The notes: generated from the sequence alone by a model not told the origin. 64,000 nt of DNA from Pseudomonas yangonensis (GCF_009932725.1 NZ_BLJU01000011.1:1-64000); one strand, 5' to 3'. Counted from the first letter of the stretch, positions 1 to 9,082 are shown. Numbers and translations: made by a program.

Positions 1-385
1 CAGGTGCAGGTGCAGGTGCAGCAGCCTGTGCCTGGGCGTCTGGCGTGTCGAGCTGTACCAGCCAGCCGCTGGTCTGGTTCGCACTGCCACTGGCCAGACG
101 CTGACCGGCGTTGTTGGTGCTGTACCACTGCAAATCTGTGGCCGCCGCGCACTGGCTGGCGATCAGGCTGCCGAGCTTGGGCAGCAGGCGGCCTACGGCG
201 GCGGCATCGGGCGCCGCCGAAGCGAACGCGAAGCGCAGTTGCAGGCTGGCACCGCACCAGGGTTGCCCGGCGGCATGTTCAGCGAAAACTTCGACATTCT
301 CCGCCTTGGAGTATGCCAGGCGATGGTCGGCAGCATGGGCCGAAACGGCCAGCGCAAGCAGGCCGAGAGCGAGCAAGGGTTTCAT
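1..385 (-). CDS. secreted protein of unknown function, C-terminus outside window
   Basis: The reading frame starts at an ATG at 385 (GGAG eight bases upstream) and is open to the left edge, so only the first ~128 codons are visible. Residues 1-19 look like a Sec signal peptide (MKPLLALGLLALAVSAHA). The mature part has Cys in QPWCGASL and SQCAAAT that could form a disulfide. The visible end turns into a Pro-Ala linker encoded by a CAGGTG hexanucleotide repeat. It starts 12 bp after the stop of the SH3 lipoprotein gene on the same strand, so the two are probably co-transcribed. I do not recognise the family; a linker at this point suggests another domain lies beyond the window. Confidence 0.6.
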   Translation of the reverse strand, partial: MKPLLALGLLALAVSAHAADHRLAYSKAENVEVFAEHAAGQPWCGASLQLRFAFASAAPDAAAVGRLLPKLGSLIASQCAAATDLQWYSTNNAGQRLASGSANQTSGWLVQLDTPDAQAQAAAPAPAP

Positions 386-397
386 TTTGAAGCTCCG

Positions 398-1282
398 TCA
401 GATCAGTTCCCAGGCGCCATCAGCGGCCTGGCAGGCCTGCACGGTCTGTTTCTCGCGACCACCCTGGGCGCTGACGTCGTAGTCCAGCGTGCGGCAGGTG
501 GTTTGCGCCGCCACGGTCTGCTGCAGGGGCAACGCGTCGAGATCGATGGCGTCGAGATCGATGCCTTTGCTTGAAGCGGTGGCGTTATCAAGGCTGTCCA
601 GATCGGTTGCGGTATCGGCCACCGCCTGCTGTTTCGTAGCGGTCGCGGGCACGACCTCGGCGACCAGGGGCGCGTAGACATAGCCGATGGTTACGCCGCG
701 GCGGCCGACCATGATCCAGTCGCTATCGGTACGGCCGATGGCGGTGAAAGTGGTACCGACGGGCAGACCGCCAACCTTTTCGGCATTGACGTTCGGTGCA
801 TTGCGCACGTTGGCCGACTTGACCGCCCGATAAGGCTTGTTGATCAGTGTCATGTTGGCGACCGGCTGAATCGTCGGAGCCCGCTTGACGGCGACCTGGC
901 GCTCTACGGTTTCGGTCTTGACCGGAGTGATGGTTGCCGAAGCGCCGCTGTGAGTGGAGGTCCACTGGCTGCTCTGACCATCGCGGGAGTATTGCAGGGC
1001 CTGCTGCGTCTGCTGGGCCAGCGCCTGACGATCGCGTTCGTCGAGCTTGGCACCAATGGTCTTGCCCAGATAGCCGCCGGCCAGTGCTCCGGCCAGCATG
1101 GCGACCTTGCGCCCGTTGCCGTTACCGATCTGGCTGCCAATCAGCACACCTGCGGTTGCACCAACCAGCGTGCCGATATTCTCCTTGTTCACCCATTCGT
1201 TATCGGAAAGGTTGGCGCATCCCGAAGCCATCATGATCGAGGCACTGAGCAGAACGGCTCCGGTCTTCTTTGCAAAATCCAT
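398..1282 (-). CDS. SH3-domain lipoprotein with glycine-zipper segment
   Basis: 294 aa. An N-terminal hydrophobic stretch ends in MMASGC, a lipobox with the lipidated Cys at about residue 22, so the mature protein should be membrane-anchored. Residues ~36-80 are rich in GxxxG (GTLVGATAGVLIGSQIGNG), like the 17-kDa antigen/glycine-zipper 2TM family. Residues ~150-210 form a bacterial SH3 fold (VKSANVRNAPNVNAEKVGG... then GVTIGYVYAPLV), usually a peptidoglycan or protein contact module. The C-terminal ~50 residues are Asp/Ala-rich and contain two Cys. Likely an envelope-stability protein; the partner is unknown. The next gene downstream on the same strand is secreted too. Confidence 0.75.
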   Translation of the reverse strand: MDFAKKTGAVLLSASIMMASGCANLSDNEWVNKENIGTLVGATAGVLIGSQIGNGNGRKVAMLAGALAGGYLGKTIGAKLDERDRQALAQQTQQALQYSRDGQSSQWTSTHSGASATITPVKTETVERQVAVKRAPTIQPVANMTLINKPYRAVKSANVRNAPNVNAEKVGGLPVGTTFTAIGRTDSDWIMVGRRGVTIGYVYAPLVAEVVPATATKQQAVADTATDLDSLDNATASSKGIDLDAIDLDALPLQQTVAAQTTCRTLDYDVSAQGGREKQTVQACQAADGAWELI

Positions 1283-1500
1283 CGGACTCCCCTAAGGCAT
1301 CACTGAAAAACAGGCGTGACCAGGGAAAAGGCATGAATTTTCCGGTGAATAACCGCGCTCGTCCCTGATGCTGGCGTCAATTTACCCACACTTATAGATA
1401 TCAAAACAACATCATCAGAAATAAATATCTACAGATCAGGTCTGTCTGGCTCAGGAACTTCAACTACCGGCCCTTGCGATGCGCTTACGTAAACCTGGGC

Positions 1501-1780
1501 CTGGGGTTATTCTCGAGCGCTGCTAGCCGCGACGAAACGTCGCGTGACAGACGCCGCCACTCCAACCTCTCTGGCTCAGCGAAAACCATTCGTCTGCACG
1601 AGAAATACGCCAGCCGGCTCGGAGGTCCTATTGACAACCATCTGGCCCTGGACGCTCTCGCTGACGGTCGCCAGTCGGAGGGGCTTCTGGGCGCCGGGCA
1701 GCCTGCTGCGGCTCAATCTGCCAACACGGGTCGGCTGACTGCTCGGCCTGCCGGCATGCGACTCTGCCCAATGGCGCACA
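1501..1780 (+). pseudogene. decayed duplicate of the 5' part of the DUF2868 gene
   Basis: This stretch aligns with the intact gene starting at 3082, including about 40 bp of its leader (both have GGGGTTATYCTC and CGCGTGACWGACGCC around a GTG start at 1544). It encodes MTDAATPTSL where the intact gene has MTDASSPTPL, then loses frame. An internal gap lies between two CTGGCC words: the copy passes from the equivalent of 3195 straight to 3352 (162 bp missing). Further on FWAPGSLLRLNL matches FWALGSLLGLNL. The Trp codon TGG of the intact gene is TGA here. It is therefore a dead relic of a duplication. A weak match to the last glpQ codons lies just upstream. Confidence 0.7.
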
Positions 1781-1869
1781 GAACCGACCAGGCCTGGAAG
1801 TCTGTCGCACAATCGTCACCCTTACCGGTGCAGGCTTGGGTTTCCATCCCCGTGCACGGAGGTACCACC

Positions 1870-3021
1870 ATGTTGAACAAACCGCTTCGCAGCTGGCTGC
1901 TCTGCGCCGGCCTGCTGCTACCGACCCTCGGCCTTGCCGCCCCCGCCGAGCCCGACAGCGTGCAGGCCGCCATCGACTGGGCACAGCAGCAGCCGCTGGC
2001 GCACAAGGGCAAACCCCGTGGCGACGCCAAACCGCTGGTGATCGCCCACCGCGGCGCCAGCGGTTACGTGCCCGAACACACCCTGGCCGCCTATGCCCTG
2101 GCCATCCTGCAGGGCGCGGATTACGTCGAGCCGGACCTGGTGATGACCCGCGACGGCCAGCTGGTGGCCCGTCACGACAACGAACTGGGGCTGACCACCG
2201 ACGTGGCGCAACGCGCGGAGTTCGCCAACCGCAAGCGCACCCAGACGGTGGACGGCGTCAGCCTGGAAGGCTGGTTCAGCGAGGATTTCACTCTGGCCGA
2301 ACTCAAGACCCTGCGCGCCATCGAACGCATCCCGCAGGTGCGCCCGGCCAACCAGCGCTTCGATGGCCAGTTCGAGATTCCCACCCTGCAGGAGATCATC
2401 GACCTGGTGAAGAGCCTGCAACTCAGCCAGCAGCGGGTCATCGGCCTGTATCCGGAAACCAAGCATCCGACCCACTTTCAGCAGATCGGCCTGGCCATGG
2501 AGCAGCCGCTGGTCAAGGTGCTGGGGCGCAACGGTTACGACAGCGCCAAGGCGCCGGTGTACATCCAGTCCTTCGAGGTGGAGAACCTCAAGACCCTCAG
2601 CCGCCTGACCCAGGTGCGCCTGGTGCAACTGCTGTGGACCGAGGGCCAGCCCTATGACCAGCAGGTGCTCGGCACCGGTCTGAGCTACGCGCAGATGATC
2701 ACGCCCAAGGGCCTGAAGAACATCGCCCGCTACGCCAGCGGCATCGGCCCGGAGAAAGGCATGGTCATCCCGCGTGACGCCGCCGGCAACCTGACCACGC
2801 CGACCCGCCTGGTGCGTGACGCCCACGCGGCCAAGCTCAAGGTCCACCCCTACACCTTCCGCGCCGAGAACGCCTTCCTGCCCACCAGCCTGCGCAACGG
2901 CAACGAGCCAGCCGAGCGCGGCGATATCGAAGCGGAGCTGCGCGCCTTCCTCGCCACCGGCATCGACGGTCTGTTCATCGACCAGCCGGACATCGCCGTA
3001 CGCCTGCGCGAACAACGCTGA
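1870..3021 (+). CDS. glpQ: periplasmic glycerophosphodiester phosphodiesterase
   Basis: 383 aa, the usual GlpQ length. It hydrolyses glycerophosphodiesters to sn-glycerol-3-phosphate and an alcohol in the periplasm. The signal peptide is residues 1-23. The GDPD signature is clear: AHRGASGYVPEHT (His60, Arg61, Glu69), then EPDLVMTRDG (Glu88, Asp90) and a second His in VARHD (His102). I chose the ATG at 1870 because it is preceded by GGAGGTACC and gives a clean signal peptide; the frame is open back to 1474, but that part overlaps the pseudogene relic. The DUF2868 gene follows 60 bp downstream, after a GGGGTTATCC...CAACCCCTG inverted repeat (about 3040-3062). Confidence 0.9.
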   Translation: MLNKPLRSWLLCAGLLLPTLGLAAPAEPDSVQAAIDWAQQQPLAHKGKPRGDAKPLVIAHRGASGYVPEHTLAAYALAILQGADYVEPDLVMTRDGQLVARHDNELGLTTDVAQRAEFANRKRTQTVDGVSLEGWFSEDFTLAELKTLRAIERIPQVRPANQRFDGQFEIPTLQEIIDLVKSLQLSQQRVIGLYPETKHPTHFQQIGLAMEQPLVKVLGRNGYDSAKAPVYIQSFEVENLKTLSRLTQVRLVQLLWTEGQPYDQQVLGTGLSYAQMITPKGLKNIARYASGIGPEKGMVIPRDAAGNLTTPTRLVRDAHAAKLKVHPYTFRAENAFLPTSLRNGNEPAERGDIEAELRAFLATGIDGLFIDQPDIAVRLREQR

Positions 3022-3081
3022 GTCGCGCCGTGACGGATCAGGGGTTATCCTCAACCCCTGATCCGCACGACGAGACGCCGC

Positions 3082-4473
3082 GTGACTGACGCCTCCTCCC
3101 CTACGCCCCTGCAACGCCTCTGGCTAAGCGAGACCATTCGCCTGCGCGAGGAACACGCCGGCCCGCTCGAAGACGCCGAGGCCAATCGCCTGGCCCGAAC
3201 CGAGGGCGGAGATCTGGCCCAGCGCATTGAGCATCGCGCCCTGCTACTGGCCCGCCGTGATGGTCAGTGGCAGGCGCTGCTGCACTGGCTGCAGGGCGCG
3301 CGCCTGGCCGGCCTGCTGCTCGCCCTGTTGGCGCTGCTCAGCGGTGCCGGCCTGGCCTTGGCGGCACTGGGCGACGGGCGTCAGCCGGTCAACGTGTTCT
3401 GGGCCCTGGGCAGCCTGCTCGGGCTCAACCTGCTGATGCTGGTGGGCTGGCTGCTCGGCCTGCTGCTGACACGCGACCACCCTGGCGCACTCGGTCGTCT
3501 GTGGTTATGGCTCAGCGAGAAGCTGGCGCGCGACGCCAGCGCCGCGCAACTGGCCCCGGCCCTGCTGCTGATGCTGCAACGCCAGCGCCTGACCCGCTGG
3601 GGCCTGGGGCTGCTGGTCAACGGACTGTGGACGCTGGCCATGCTCGCCGCACTGACCACTCTGTTGCTGCTGCTCGCCACGCGCCGCTACGGCTTCGTCT
3701 GGGAGACCACCATCCTCACTGGCGACACCTTCATCGCCCTGACCCAGAGCATTGGCGCCCTGCCCGCCCTGCTCGGTTTCAGCCTGCCGGATATCGAGGT
3801 CATTCGCGCCAGCGGCGATGCCGCCATCGCCAGCGAAGCCGCCCGGCAGAGCTGGGCCGGCTGGCTGGTCGGCGTGGTGCTGGTCTACGGCCTGCTGCCA
3901 CGCCTGTTACTGGCGCTGCTGTGCCTGTGGCGCTGGCAGTCAGGCACGCGCAGGCTGCGCCTGGATCTCGACCTGCCGGGCTACAACCTGCTGCGCCAGC
4001 GCCTGCAACCGGACAGCGAACGCCTCGGCGTCTGCGACCTGGCGCCAGCTGCTCTGCACCAACCGCAAGGCGGCGCCAGTGCCCAACCCGGCAGTGGCGC
4101 CCTCCTGCTCGGCCTGGAGCTGGACGAGCGCCGCCCCTGGCCACCGCTGCCGTTACCCAAGGGCGTGGCCGATGCCGGATTGATCGACAGCCGCGAGCAG
4201 CGCCGCCAGTTGCTGGAACAACTGACCCGCTTCCCGCCCGAGCGCCTGGCCATCGTCTGCGATCCAAGGCGTTCGCCGGATCGCGGCACCCTGGCGCTGC
4301 TCGGCGAGCTGGCGCGCTCGTCTTCTGCCACACGCATCTGGTTGCTGCCGCCAGCGCCCGGCGAATGCCTGGACAGCGCCCGCCTGGCGGACTGGCATCA
4401 GGCCCTCGCCAACCTGGGGCTGAGCCACGGTGATACGGCGCCGCTGAACTGGCTGGAGACAGGGCATGACTAG
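3082..4473 (+). CDS. DUF2868 multi-pass membrane protein
   Basis: 463 aa from a GTG start; CGCCGCGTGACTGAC is shared with the decayed copy at 1544. Four hydrophobic segments are visible at ~72-96, ~102-130, ~170-198 and ~258-280, followed by a ~170-residue soluble C-terminal region. The order matches DUF2868 proteins, which in pseudomonads precede a DUF3482 GTPase gene, as here. The C-terminal region (LAIVCDPRRSPDRGTLALLGEL, WLLPPAPG) looks like a Rossmann-type fold without an obvious active site. Function is unknown; a membrane partner of the GTPase, analogous to the YcjF/YcjX pair, is an inference. Confidence 0.75.
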   Translation: MTDASSPTPLQRLWLSETIRLREEHAGPLEDAEANRLARTEGGDLAQRIEHRALLLARRDGQWQALLHWLQGARLAGLLLALLALLSGAGLALAALGDGRQPVNVFWALGSLLGLNLLMLVGWLLGLLLTRDHPGALGRLWLWLSEKLARDASAAQLAPALLLMLQRQRLTRWGLGLLVNGLWTLAMLAALTTLLLLLATRRYGFVWETTILTGDTFIALTQSIGALPALLGFSLPDIEVIRASGDAAIASEAARQSWAGWLVGVVLVYGLLPRLLLALLCLWRWQSGTRRLRLDLDLPGYNLLRQRLQPDSERLGVCDLAPAALHQPQGGASAQPGSGALLLGLELDERRPWPPLPLPKGVADAGLIDSREQRRQLLEQLTRFPPERLAIVCDPRRSPDRGTLALLGELARSSSATRIWLLPPAPGECLDSARLADWHQALANLGLSHGDTAPLNWLETGHD

Positions 4474-4498
4474 AGAGCCGCAGGCACACGGCGTTCAT

Positions 4499-4566
4499 GT
4501 AGGAGCGAGCTCTGCTCGCGAAGCTTTTGCCGTTTGCCATGGTTCGCGAGCAGAGCTCGCTCCTAC
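4499..4566. repeat. paired REP palindrome (BIME-like)
   Basis: Two perfectly complementary 24-bp arms, the left starting GTAGGAGCGAGC and ending CTCGCGAA, are separated by a 20-bp loop. An almost identical copy lies at 10784-10850. It sits between the DUF2868 and GTPase genes, where it could form a strong hairpin in the transcript and lower read-through or stabilise the upstream mRNA. No T-run follows, so it is not a canonical terminator. Confidence 0.85.
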
Positions 4567-4614
4567 CCCAATGCCCGCTCTCTTGCCTCCGAGCTACCCG
4601 GCCGAGACCACGCC

Positions 4615-5988
4615 ATGAGCCCACCACTGAAACTTGCCCTGGTCGGCCATACCAACGTCGGCAAGACCTCGCTGCTGCGCACCCTGACCCGCGACGTGGA
4701 ATTCGGCGAAGTCTCGCCGCGCGCCAGCACCACGCGCCACGTCGAGGGCGCGCGGCTGTCGGTGGACGGCCAGGCGCTACTGGAGCTGTACGACACCCCC
4801 GGCCTTGAGGACGCCATTGCCCTGCTCGACTACCTGGAGCGCCTCGACCGCCCCGGCGAACGCCTGGACGGCCCGGCGCGCCTGGCCCGTTTCCTCGAAG
4901 GCAGCGAGGCGCGCCAGCGCTATGAGCAGGAAGCCAAGGTGCTGCGCCAGTTGCTGGCCTCCGACGCCGGTCTGTACGTGATCGACGTGCGCGAGCCGGT
5001 GCTGGCCAAGTACCGCGACGAACTGGCGGTACTGGCCATGTGCGGCCGCCCGCTGCTGCCGGTGCTCAACTTCGTCGCCAGCGCCAGCCACCGCGAAGGC
5101 GAGTGGCGCGAGGCCCTGGCGCGTCTCGGCCTGCACGCCCTGGTGGCGTTCGACAGCGTGGCGCCGCCGGAGGATGGCGAACGGCGCCTCTACGAAAGCC
5201 TCGCCCTGCTGCTGGAGCGCTCGCGCCCGCAGTTGCAACGCCTGATCGAGGATCACGAAGCGCAACGTATCGCCCGGCGCCAGGCCGGTCAGCGCCTGAT
5301 CGCCGAGCTGCTGATCGATTGCGCCGCCTGCCGCCGCAGCGTCGCTGCTCAGCCCCAGCTGGAGCAGGCCGCCGTGAGCGAGCTGCGCGAAGCCATTCGC
5401 CAGCGCGAGCAGCGCTGCGTCGAAGCGCTGCTGCGTCTGTATGCGTTTCGCAGCAGCGACGCCAGGGCCGGCGATCTACCGCTGCTCGATGGCCGCTGGA
5501 ATGATGACCTGTTCAATCCGGAAACCCTCAAGCAACTTGGCATCAAGGTCGGGGGAGGCATGGCCGCGGGTGCGGCCACTGGCGTTGGCGTCGATCTGCT
5601 GGTCGGCGGGCTTACCATGGGCGCCGCAGCAGCGCTGGGCGCGGTGATCGGTGGCAGCGCGCAGACCCTGCGCAATTACGGGGAAAGGCTGAAAGGCAAA
5701 CTGAAGGGCCAGCGCGAACTCACCGTCGACGACGCCGTGCTGCGCCTGCTGGCCCTGCGTCAGCAGCAACTGCTGGCCGCACTGAACGTGCGTGGACACG
5801 CGGCGATGAACGCCATCACCCTCGGCGCCCCACAGGAGACGCTGTGGCGCCAGGGCAGGCTGCCCGCGCCGCTGAATGTGGCGCGTGCTCACCCGCAATG
5901 GTCGTCACTCAACCCCGGCGCACGCCTGCAAGATAGTGAACGCCAGACGCAGCTCCAACAGCTATTGTCGGAGCTGGCCCAGACCTGA
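4615..5988 (+). CDS. DUF3482 GTPase, partner of the DUF2868 protein
   Basis: 457 aa from the ATG at 4615. The P-loop is GHTNVGKTS (residues 11-19), followed by the switch-I Thr region (SPRASTTRHVEG) and the G3 motif DTPG in LYDTPGLED; the GTP-specific NKxD is not obvious. Residues ~330-360 form a glycine-rich hydrophobic stretch (GGGMAAGAATGVGVDLLVGG) that could insert in a membrane. That layout resembles Era-like/dynamin-type membrane GTPases. An upstream in-frame ATG at 4534 would start inside the REP palindrome, so I rejected it. Next to a multi-pass DUF2868 protein, a membrane-remodelling or stress role is plausible but unproven. Confidence 0.75.
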   Translation: MSPPLKLALVGHTNVGKTSLLRTLTRDVEFGEVSPRASTTRHVEGARLSVDGQALLELYDTPGLEDAIALLDYLERLDRPGERLDGPARLARFLEGSEARQRYEQEAKVLRQLLASDAGLYVIDVREPVLAKYRDELAVLAMCGRPLLPVLNFVASASHREGEWREALARLGLHALVAFDSVAPPEDGERRLYESLALLLERSRPQLQRLIEDHEAQRIARRQAGQRLIAELLIDCAACRRSVAAQPQLEQAAVSELREAIRQREQRCVEALLRLYAFRSSDARAGDLPLLDGRWNDDLFNPETLKQLGIKVGGGMAAGAATGVGVDLLVGGLTMGAAAALGAVIGGSAQTLRNYGERLKGKLKGQRELTVDDAVLRLLALRQQQLLAALNVRGHAAMNAITLGAPQETLWRQGRLPAPLNVARAHPQWSSLNPGARLQDSERQTQLQQLLSELAQT

Positions 5989-5997
5989 GGAGCACGC

Positions 5998-6366
5998 ATG
6001 CTCGCCATGCTTCGCCGGTGGCTGCAGCGCAGAAGGCTCGAACGCGAGCCGGCTCGCAGCGCCGACCCTGTCACCCTGGAGATGATCGACACCGAGCTCG
6101 GCAACAGAATTCTCGAGCATCTCAAAGCCGAGGGCTGGCGGCAGGTCTCGCAGTACAGCCCGCTGGCCTTCGACAAGGGTATCGATTTCGACAGCTACCG
6201 CCTGCGGCGCGGCCGGAATGAATTGAGGCTGCAATGGGATAACTGGACGGAATGGGAAATCGAGGGTTGCCGCGAAACCGTCGAGGAAATCGCGCGACGG
6301 TTCGAACTGCAAGCAACGCCTCACGCAACACAGGCGCCGGGCGCTCAGGGACCCTCGCCCAGGTAA
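5998..6366 (+). CDS. small conserved protein of unknown function
   Basis: 122 aa, starting 10 bp after the GTPase stop with GAGGAGC just upstream, so probably the third gene of that operon. The N-terminus is strongly basic (MLAMLRRWLQRRRLERE), the middle is an alpha/beta region rich in Trp and charged residues (LRLQWDNWTEWEIEG), and the C-terminus is a disordered Ala/Pro tail. No catalytic motif or membrane segment is visible. Its last codons overlap the 3' end of the convergent channel gene by 22 bp. Confidence 0.55.
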   Translation: MLAMLRRWLQRRRLEREPARSADPVTLEMIDTELGNRILEHLKAEGWRQVSQYSPLAFDKGIDFDSYRLRRGRNELRLQWDNWTEWEIEGCRETVEEIARRFELQATPHATQAPGAQGPSPR

Positions 6367-7406
6367 TCGCTCACCGTTCGCGGCCACTGAGGTTCACTCA
6401 AGGTGCTCAGGATGGCCCGACCGATAGGCTCACGCAGCGGGCTGCCGTTGCGCACCAGGAATCCGTAGCTCTGGTTCTCGAAGGTGCCCGGGAGTATCTG
6501 CAGGCGCGCGCCAACCAGCTCGCGATTGCGATATTGCAGAATGGGTTTGTCATACACGATGGCATCGGCCTTGCCCTGCTGCACGGCCAGCAGCGCCTCG
6601 GTCAGATTCGGATAGCTGCTTTGGCGGATACGCTGCTCCTCCAACCAGCGCTCGCTGACGGTGCGCTGGACACTGGCGACATTCGCACCTTGCAGATCGC
6701 CGGGGCCCTGGATGCTGCCTTGCAGGTTGCTCACGGTCAGCGCCGTGGTCATCGCAGCGGTGAAGGTCGAAACCATGATCAGCGCGGCGAACATCCACAC
6801 TACGGCCACCAACCGCCCACCCAGGGTAACCGGCGCCTTGTCGCCATAACCCACAGTGGTCATGGTCACTGCCGCCCACCAGAAACCGTCGCCCAAGCCC
6901 CGCACAGGCGCCTCGGGAAACTGCGTCTGATTGCGGCGCCGTTCGAATAGCCAGATCACGGTACCCACCAGCATCAACACCGCGACCAGCCCCAGGACCA
7001 CACTGATGAAGCCCCAGGAGAACAGTCGCGTGAAGGTCCGCCACCCTCCCGTTGAAGAGGCAGCCGGCACGGCGATCGTCAGGCCGGTGAAGTAGAAGGG
7101 ATGGGTGAAGTCGAAGCGCACCTCGCGCTCGGGCGTCATGGTCAGCGCCCCGACCACCACGTCGACTCTGCCCTGTTCCAGGCTGTCGAACAGTTGGCCG
7201 AAGGGCATCGGCTGGTACTCGAAGGCGTAGCCGTTCTTCTCGGCTATGGTGTTCCACAGATCGATGCTGATGCCGCTCCAGCTACCGTCGTCACGCTGGA
7301 TCACGAAGGGCGGCACTTCGGTGATGCCGACCCGCAGCGGTTGGGGGTCGGCATGACTTGTCAGGCAACTCAGTACCAGCAGCAGGGCCAGTGCAATTCG
7401 GCTCAC
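6345..7406 (-). CDS. GluR0-like ligand-gated potassium channel
   Basis: 353 aa from a GTG at 7406 (GGAGTCTCTG upstream; the frame is open to 7475). After a signal peptide (~1-20), the first lobe of a type-3 solute-binding domain (LRVGITEVPPFVIQRDDG) runs to ~125. Then come TM1 (~130-155), a pore loop with the potassium filter TTVGYGD, and TM2 (~195-220). The second binding lobe completes the domain (GADLQGANVASVQRTV-like region, KADAIVYDKP). This split-lobe order with an inverted pore is that of prokaryotic ionotropic glutamate receptors such as Synechocystis GluR0. It should conduct K+ when an amino acid or similar ligand binds in the periplasm; the ligand cannot be read from the sequence. 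Confidence 0.85.
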   Translation of the reverse strand: MSRIALALLLVLSCLTSHADPQPLRVGITEVPPFVIQRDDGSWSGISIDLWNTIAEKNGYAFEYQPMPFGQLFDSLEQGRVDVVVGALTMTPEREVRFDFTHPFYFTGLTIAVPAASSTGGWRTFTRLFSWGFISVVLGLVAVLMLVGTVIWLFERRRNQTQFPEAPVRGLGDGFWWAAVTMTTVGYGDKAPVTLGGRLVAVVWMFAALIMVSTFTAAMTTALTVSNLQGSIQGPGDLQGANVASVQRTVSERWLEEQRIRQSSYPNLTEALLAVQQGKADAIVYDKPILQYRNRELVGARLQILPGTFENQSYGFLVRNGSPLREPIGRAILSTLSEPQWPRTVSDYLGEGP

Positions 7407-7477
7407 CAGAGACTCCCTCTTCACGTGTTCGGTGAAAGGGTAGCAAACCGCGCCCGACCAACTGCCCAGACGCAAGC

Positions 7478-8272
7478 TCAGACTGCCACTGGAGCCTTGA
7501 TATGCGGATGCGCTTCGTAGCCGACTAGTTCGAAGTCCTCGAACCTGAAGGCCAGCAGGTCCTTGACCTCGGGGTTGAGCTTCATGGTCGGCAGCGGCAG
7601 CGGCTGGCGGGTCAGCTGCAGATCGGCCTGTTCGATATGGTTGGCGTACAGGTGGCAGTCACCGCCGGTCCAGATGAACTCGCCCGGCTGCAGGTCGCAG
7701 ACCTGCGCCACCATCAGCGTCAGCAGCGCATAGCTGGCGATATTAAAGGGCACGCCGAGGAAGATGTCCGCCGAGCGCTGATACAGCTGGCAGGACAGCT
7801 TGCCGTCGGCCACGTAGAACTGGAACAGCGCATGGCACGGTGGCAGGGCCATCTGATCGACCAGCGCCGGGTTCCAGGCCGAGACGATCAGGCGGCGCGA
7901 ATCCGGGTTCTTCCTGATCATCTCGATCAGCTTGGCGATCTGGTCGATGGACTCGCCATTGGGCGCCGGCCAGCTGCGCCACTGGTAGCCGTAGACCGGG
8001 CCGAGGTCGCCGTTCTCGTCGGCCCACTCGTCCCAGATACTGACGCCGTTGTCCTTGAGGTACTTGATGTTGGTGTCGCCCTGCAGGAACCACAGCAGCT
8101 CATGGATGATCGAGCGCAGGTGGCACTTCTTGGTGGTGACGATGGGGAAGCCATCGGCCAGGTCGAAGCGCATCTGGTAGCCGAACACGCTGTAGGTGCC
8201 GGTGCCGGTGCGGTCTTCCTTGAAGGCGCCGTGCTCGCGCACGTGGCGCATCAGGTCGAGATACTGTTTCAT
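7478..8272 (-). CDS. thyA: thymidylate synthase
   Basis: 264 aa, exactly the E. coli ThyA length. It converts dUMP to dTMP with methylenetetrahydrofolate. Catalytic Cys146 lies in [12 protein letters not shown], with [21 protein letters not shown] (phosphate and folate contacts) and the dUMP-binding GDCHLYANH following. The ATG at 8272 overlaps the lgt stop by one base (TGATG), so translation is probably coupled to lgt; the longer frame to 8800 is spurious. The lgt-thyA pair is conserved across gammaproteobacteria. Confidence 0.97.
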   Translation of the reverse strand: MKQYLDLMRHVREHGAFKEDRTGTGTYSVFGYQMRFDLADGFPIVTTKKCHLRSIIHELLWFLQGDTNIKYLKDNGVSIWDEWADENGDLGPVYGYQWRSWPAPNGESIDQIAKLIEMIRKNPDSRRLIVSAWNPALVDQMALPPCHALFQFYVADGKLSCQLYQRSADIFLGVPFNIASYALLTLMVAQVCDLQPGEFIWTGGDCHLYANHIEQADLQLTRQPLPLPTMKLNPEVKDLLAFRFEDFELVGYEAHPHIKAPVAV

Positions 8273-9072
8273 CAGGCGACTCCTTGAGCGGGCTGGCGCT
8301 TGTAGGCGTAGACGATCAGACCGATACCACCGAGTATCATCGGCAGGCAGAGAATCTGTCCCATGGTCAGCCAGCCCCAGGCCAGATAGCCAAGCTGGGC
8401 GTCCGGCACACGGACGAACTCGACGATGAAGCGGAACACGCCGTAGCAGGCGGCGAACATGCCGGACACGGCCATGGTCGGGCGCGGCTTGCGCGAATAG
8501 AACCAGAGGATGGTGAACAGCGCCACGCCTTCCAGGGCGAACTGGTAGAGCTGCGATGGGTGGCGTGCCAGTTGCTGCGGGTCGGTGGGGAAGATCATCG
8601 CCCAGGGCACATCGGTGGCCTTGCCCCACAGCTCGGCGTTGATGAAGTTGCCGATGCGCCCGGCGCCCAGACCAATCGGCACCAGCGGCGCGATGAAGTC
8701 CATCAGTTCGAAGAAGCTCTTGCCGTTGCGCTTGCCGAACCACCAGGTCGACAGCATCACCCCGATCAGGCCGCCGTGGAAGGACATACCGCCTTCCCAT
8801 ACCCGCAGGATCTTCGCCGGTTCGGCGACATAGGCAGCCAGATCGTAGAACAATACGTAGCCAAGGCGTCCGCCGAGAATCACCCCCATGGCCACCCAGA
8901 ACACCAGGTCGGACAGCTTGTCCTTGTTCCAGGTCGAATCAAAACGCTCGAGACGGCGCGAAGCCAGCAGCCAGGCGCCACCGATACCGATCAGGTACAT
9001 CAGGCCGTACCAGTGGATTTTCAGCGGGCCGAGGGCGACAGCCACCGGGTCGATCTGCGGATAAGGCAGCAT
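8272..9072 (-). CDS. lgt: prolipoprotein diacylglyceryl transferase
   Basis: 266 aa inner-membrane enzyme that moves diacylglycerol from phosphatidylglycerol to the lipobox Cys, the first step of lipoprotein maturation. The family signature is present: HGGLIGV (residues 99-105) and GRIGNFIN (138-145), with about seven hydrophobic segments. It starts 11 bp after the TauE/SafE permease stop and overlaps thyA by one base, forming a three-gene unit. Confidence 0.97.
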   Translation of the reverse strand: MLPYPQIDPVAVALGPLKIHWYGLMYLIGIGGAWLLASRRLERFDSTWNKDKLSDLVFWVAMGVILGGRLGYVLFYDLAAYVAEPAKILRVWEGGMSFHGGLIGVMLSTWWFGKRNGKSFFELMDFIAPLVPIGLGAGRIGNFINAELWGKATDVPWAMIFPTDPQQLARHPSQLYQFALEGVALFTILWFYSRKPRPTMAVSGMFAACYGVFRFIVEFVRVPDAQLGYLAWGWLTMGQILCLPMILGGIGLIVYAYKRQPAQGVA

Positions 9073-9082
9073 CCAGGACTCC

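Noticed and set aside
8272-8800. N-terminal extension of thyA
   Set aside because: The extra codons are lgt read in another frame; ThyA at 264 aa is already full length.
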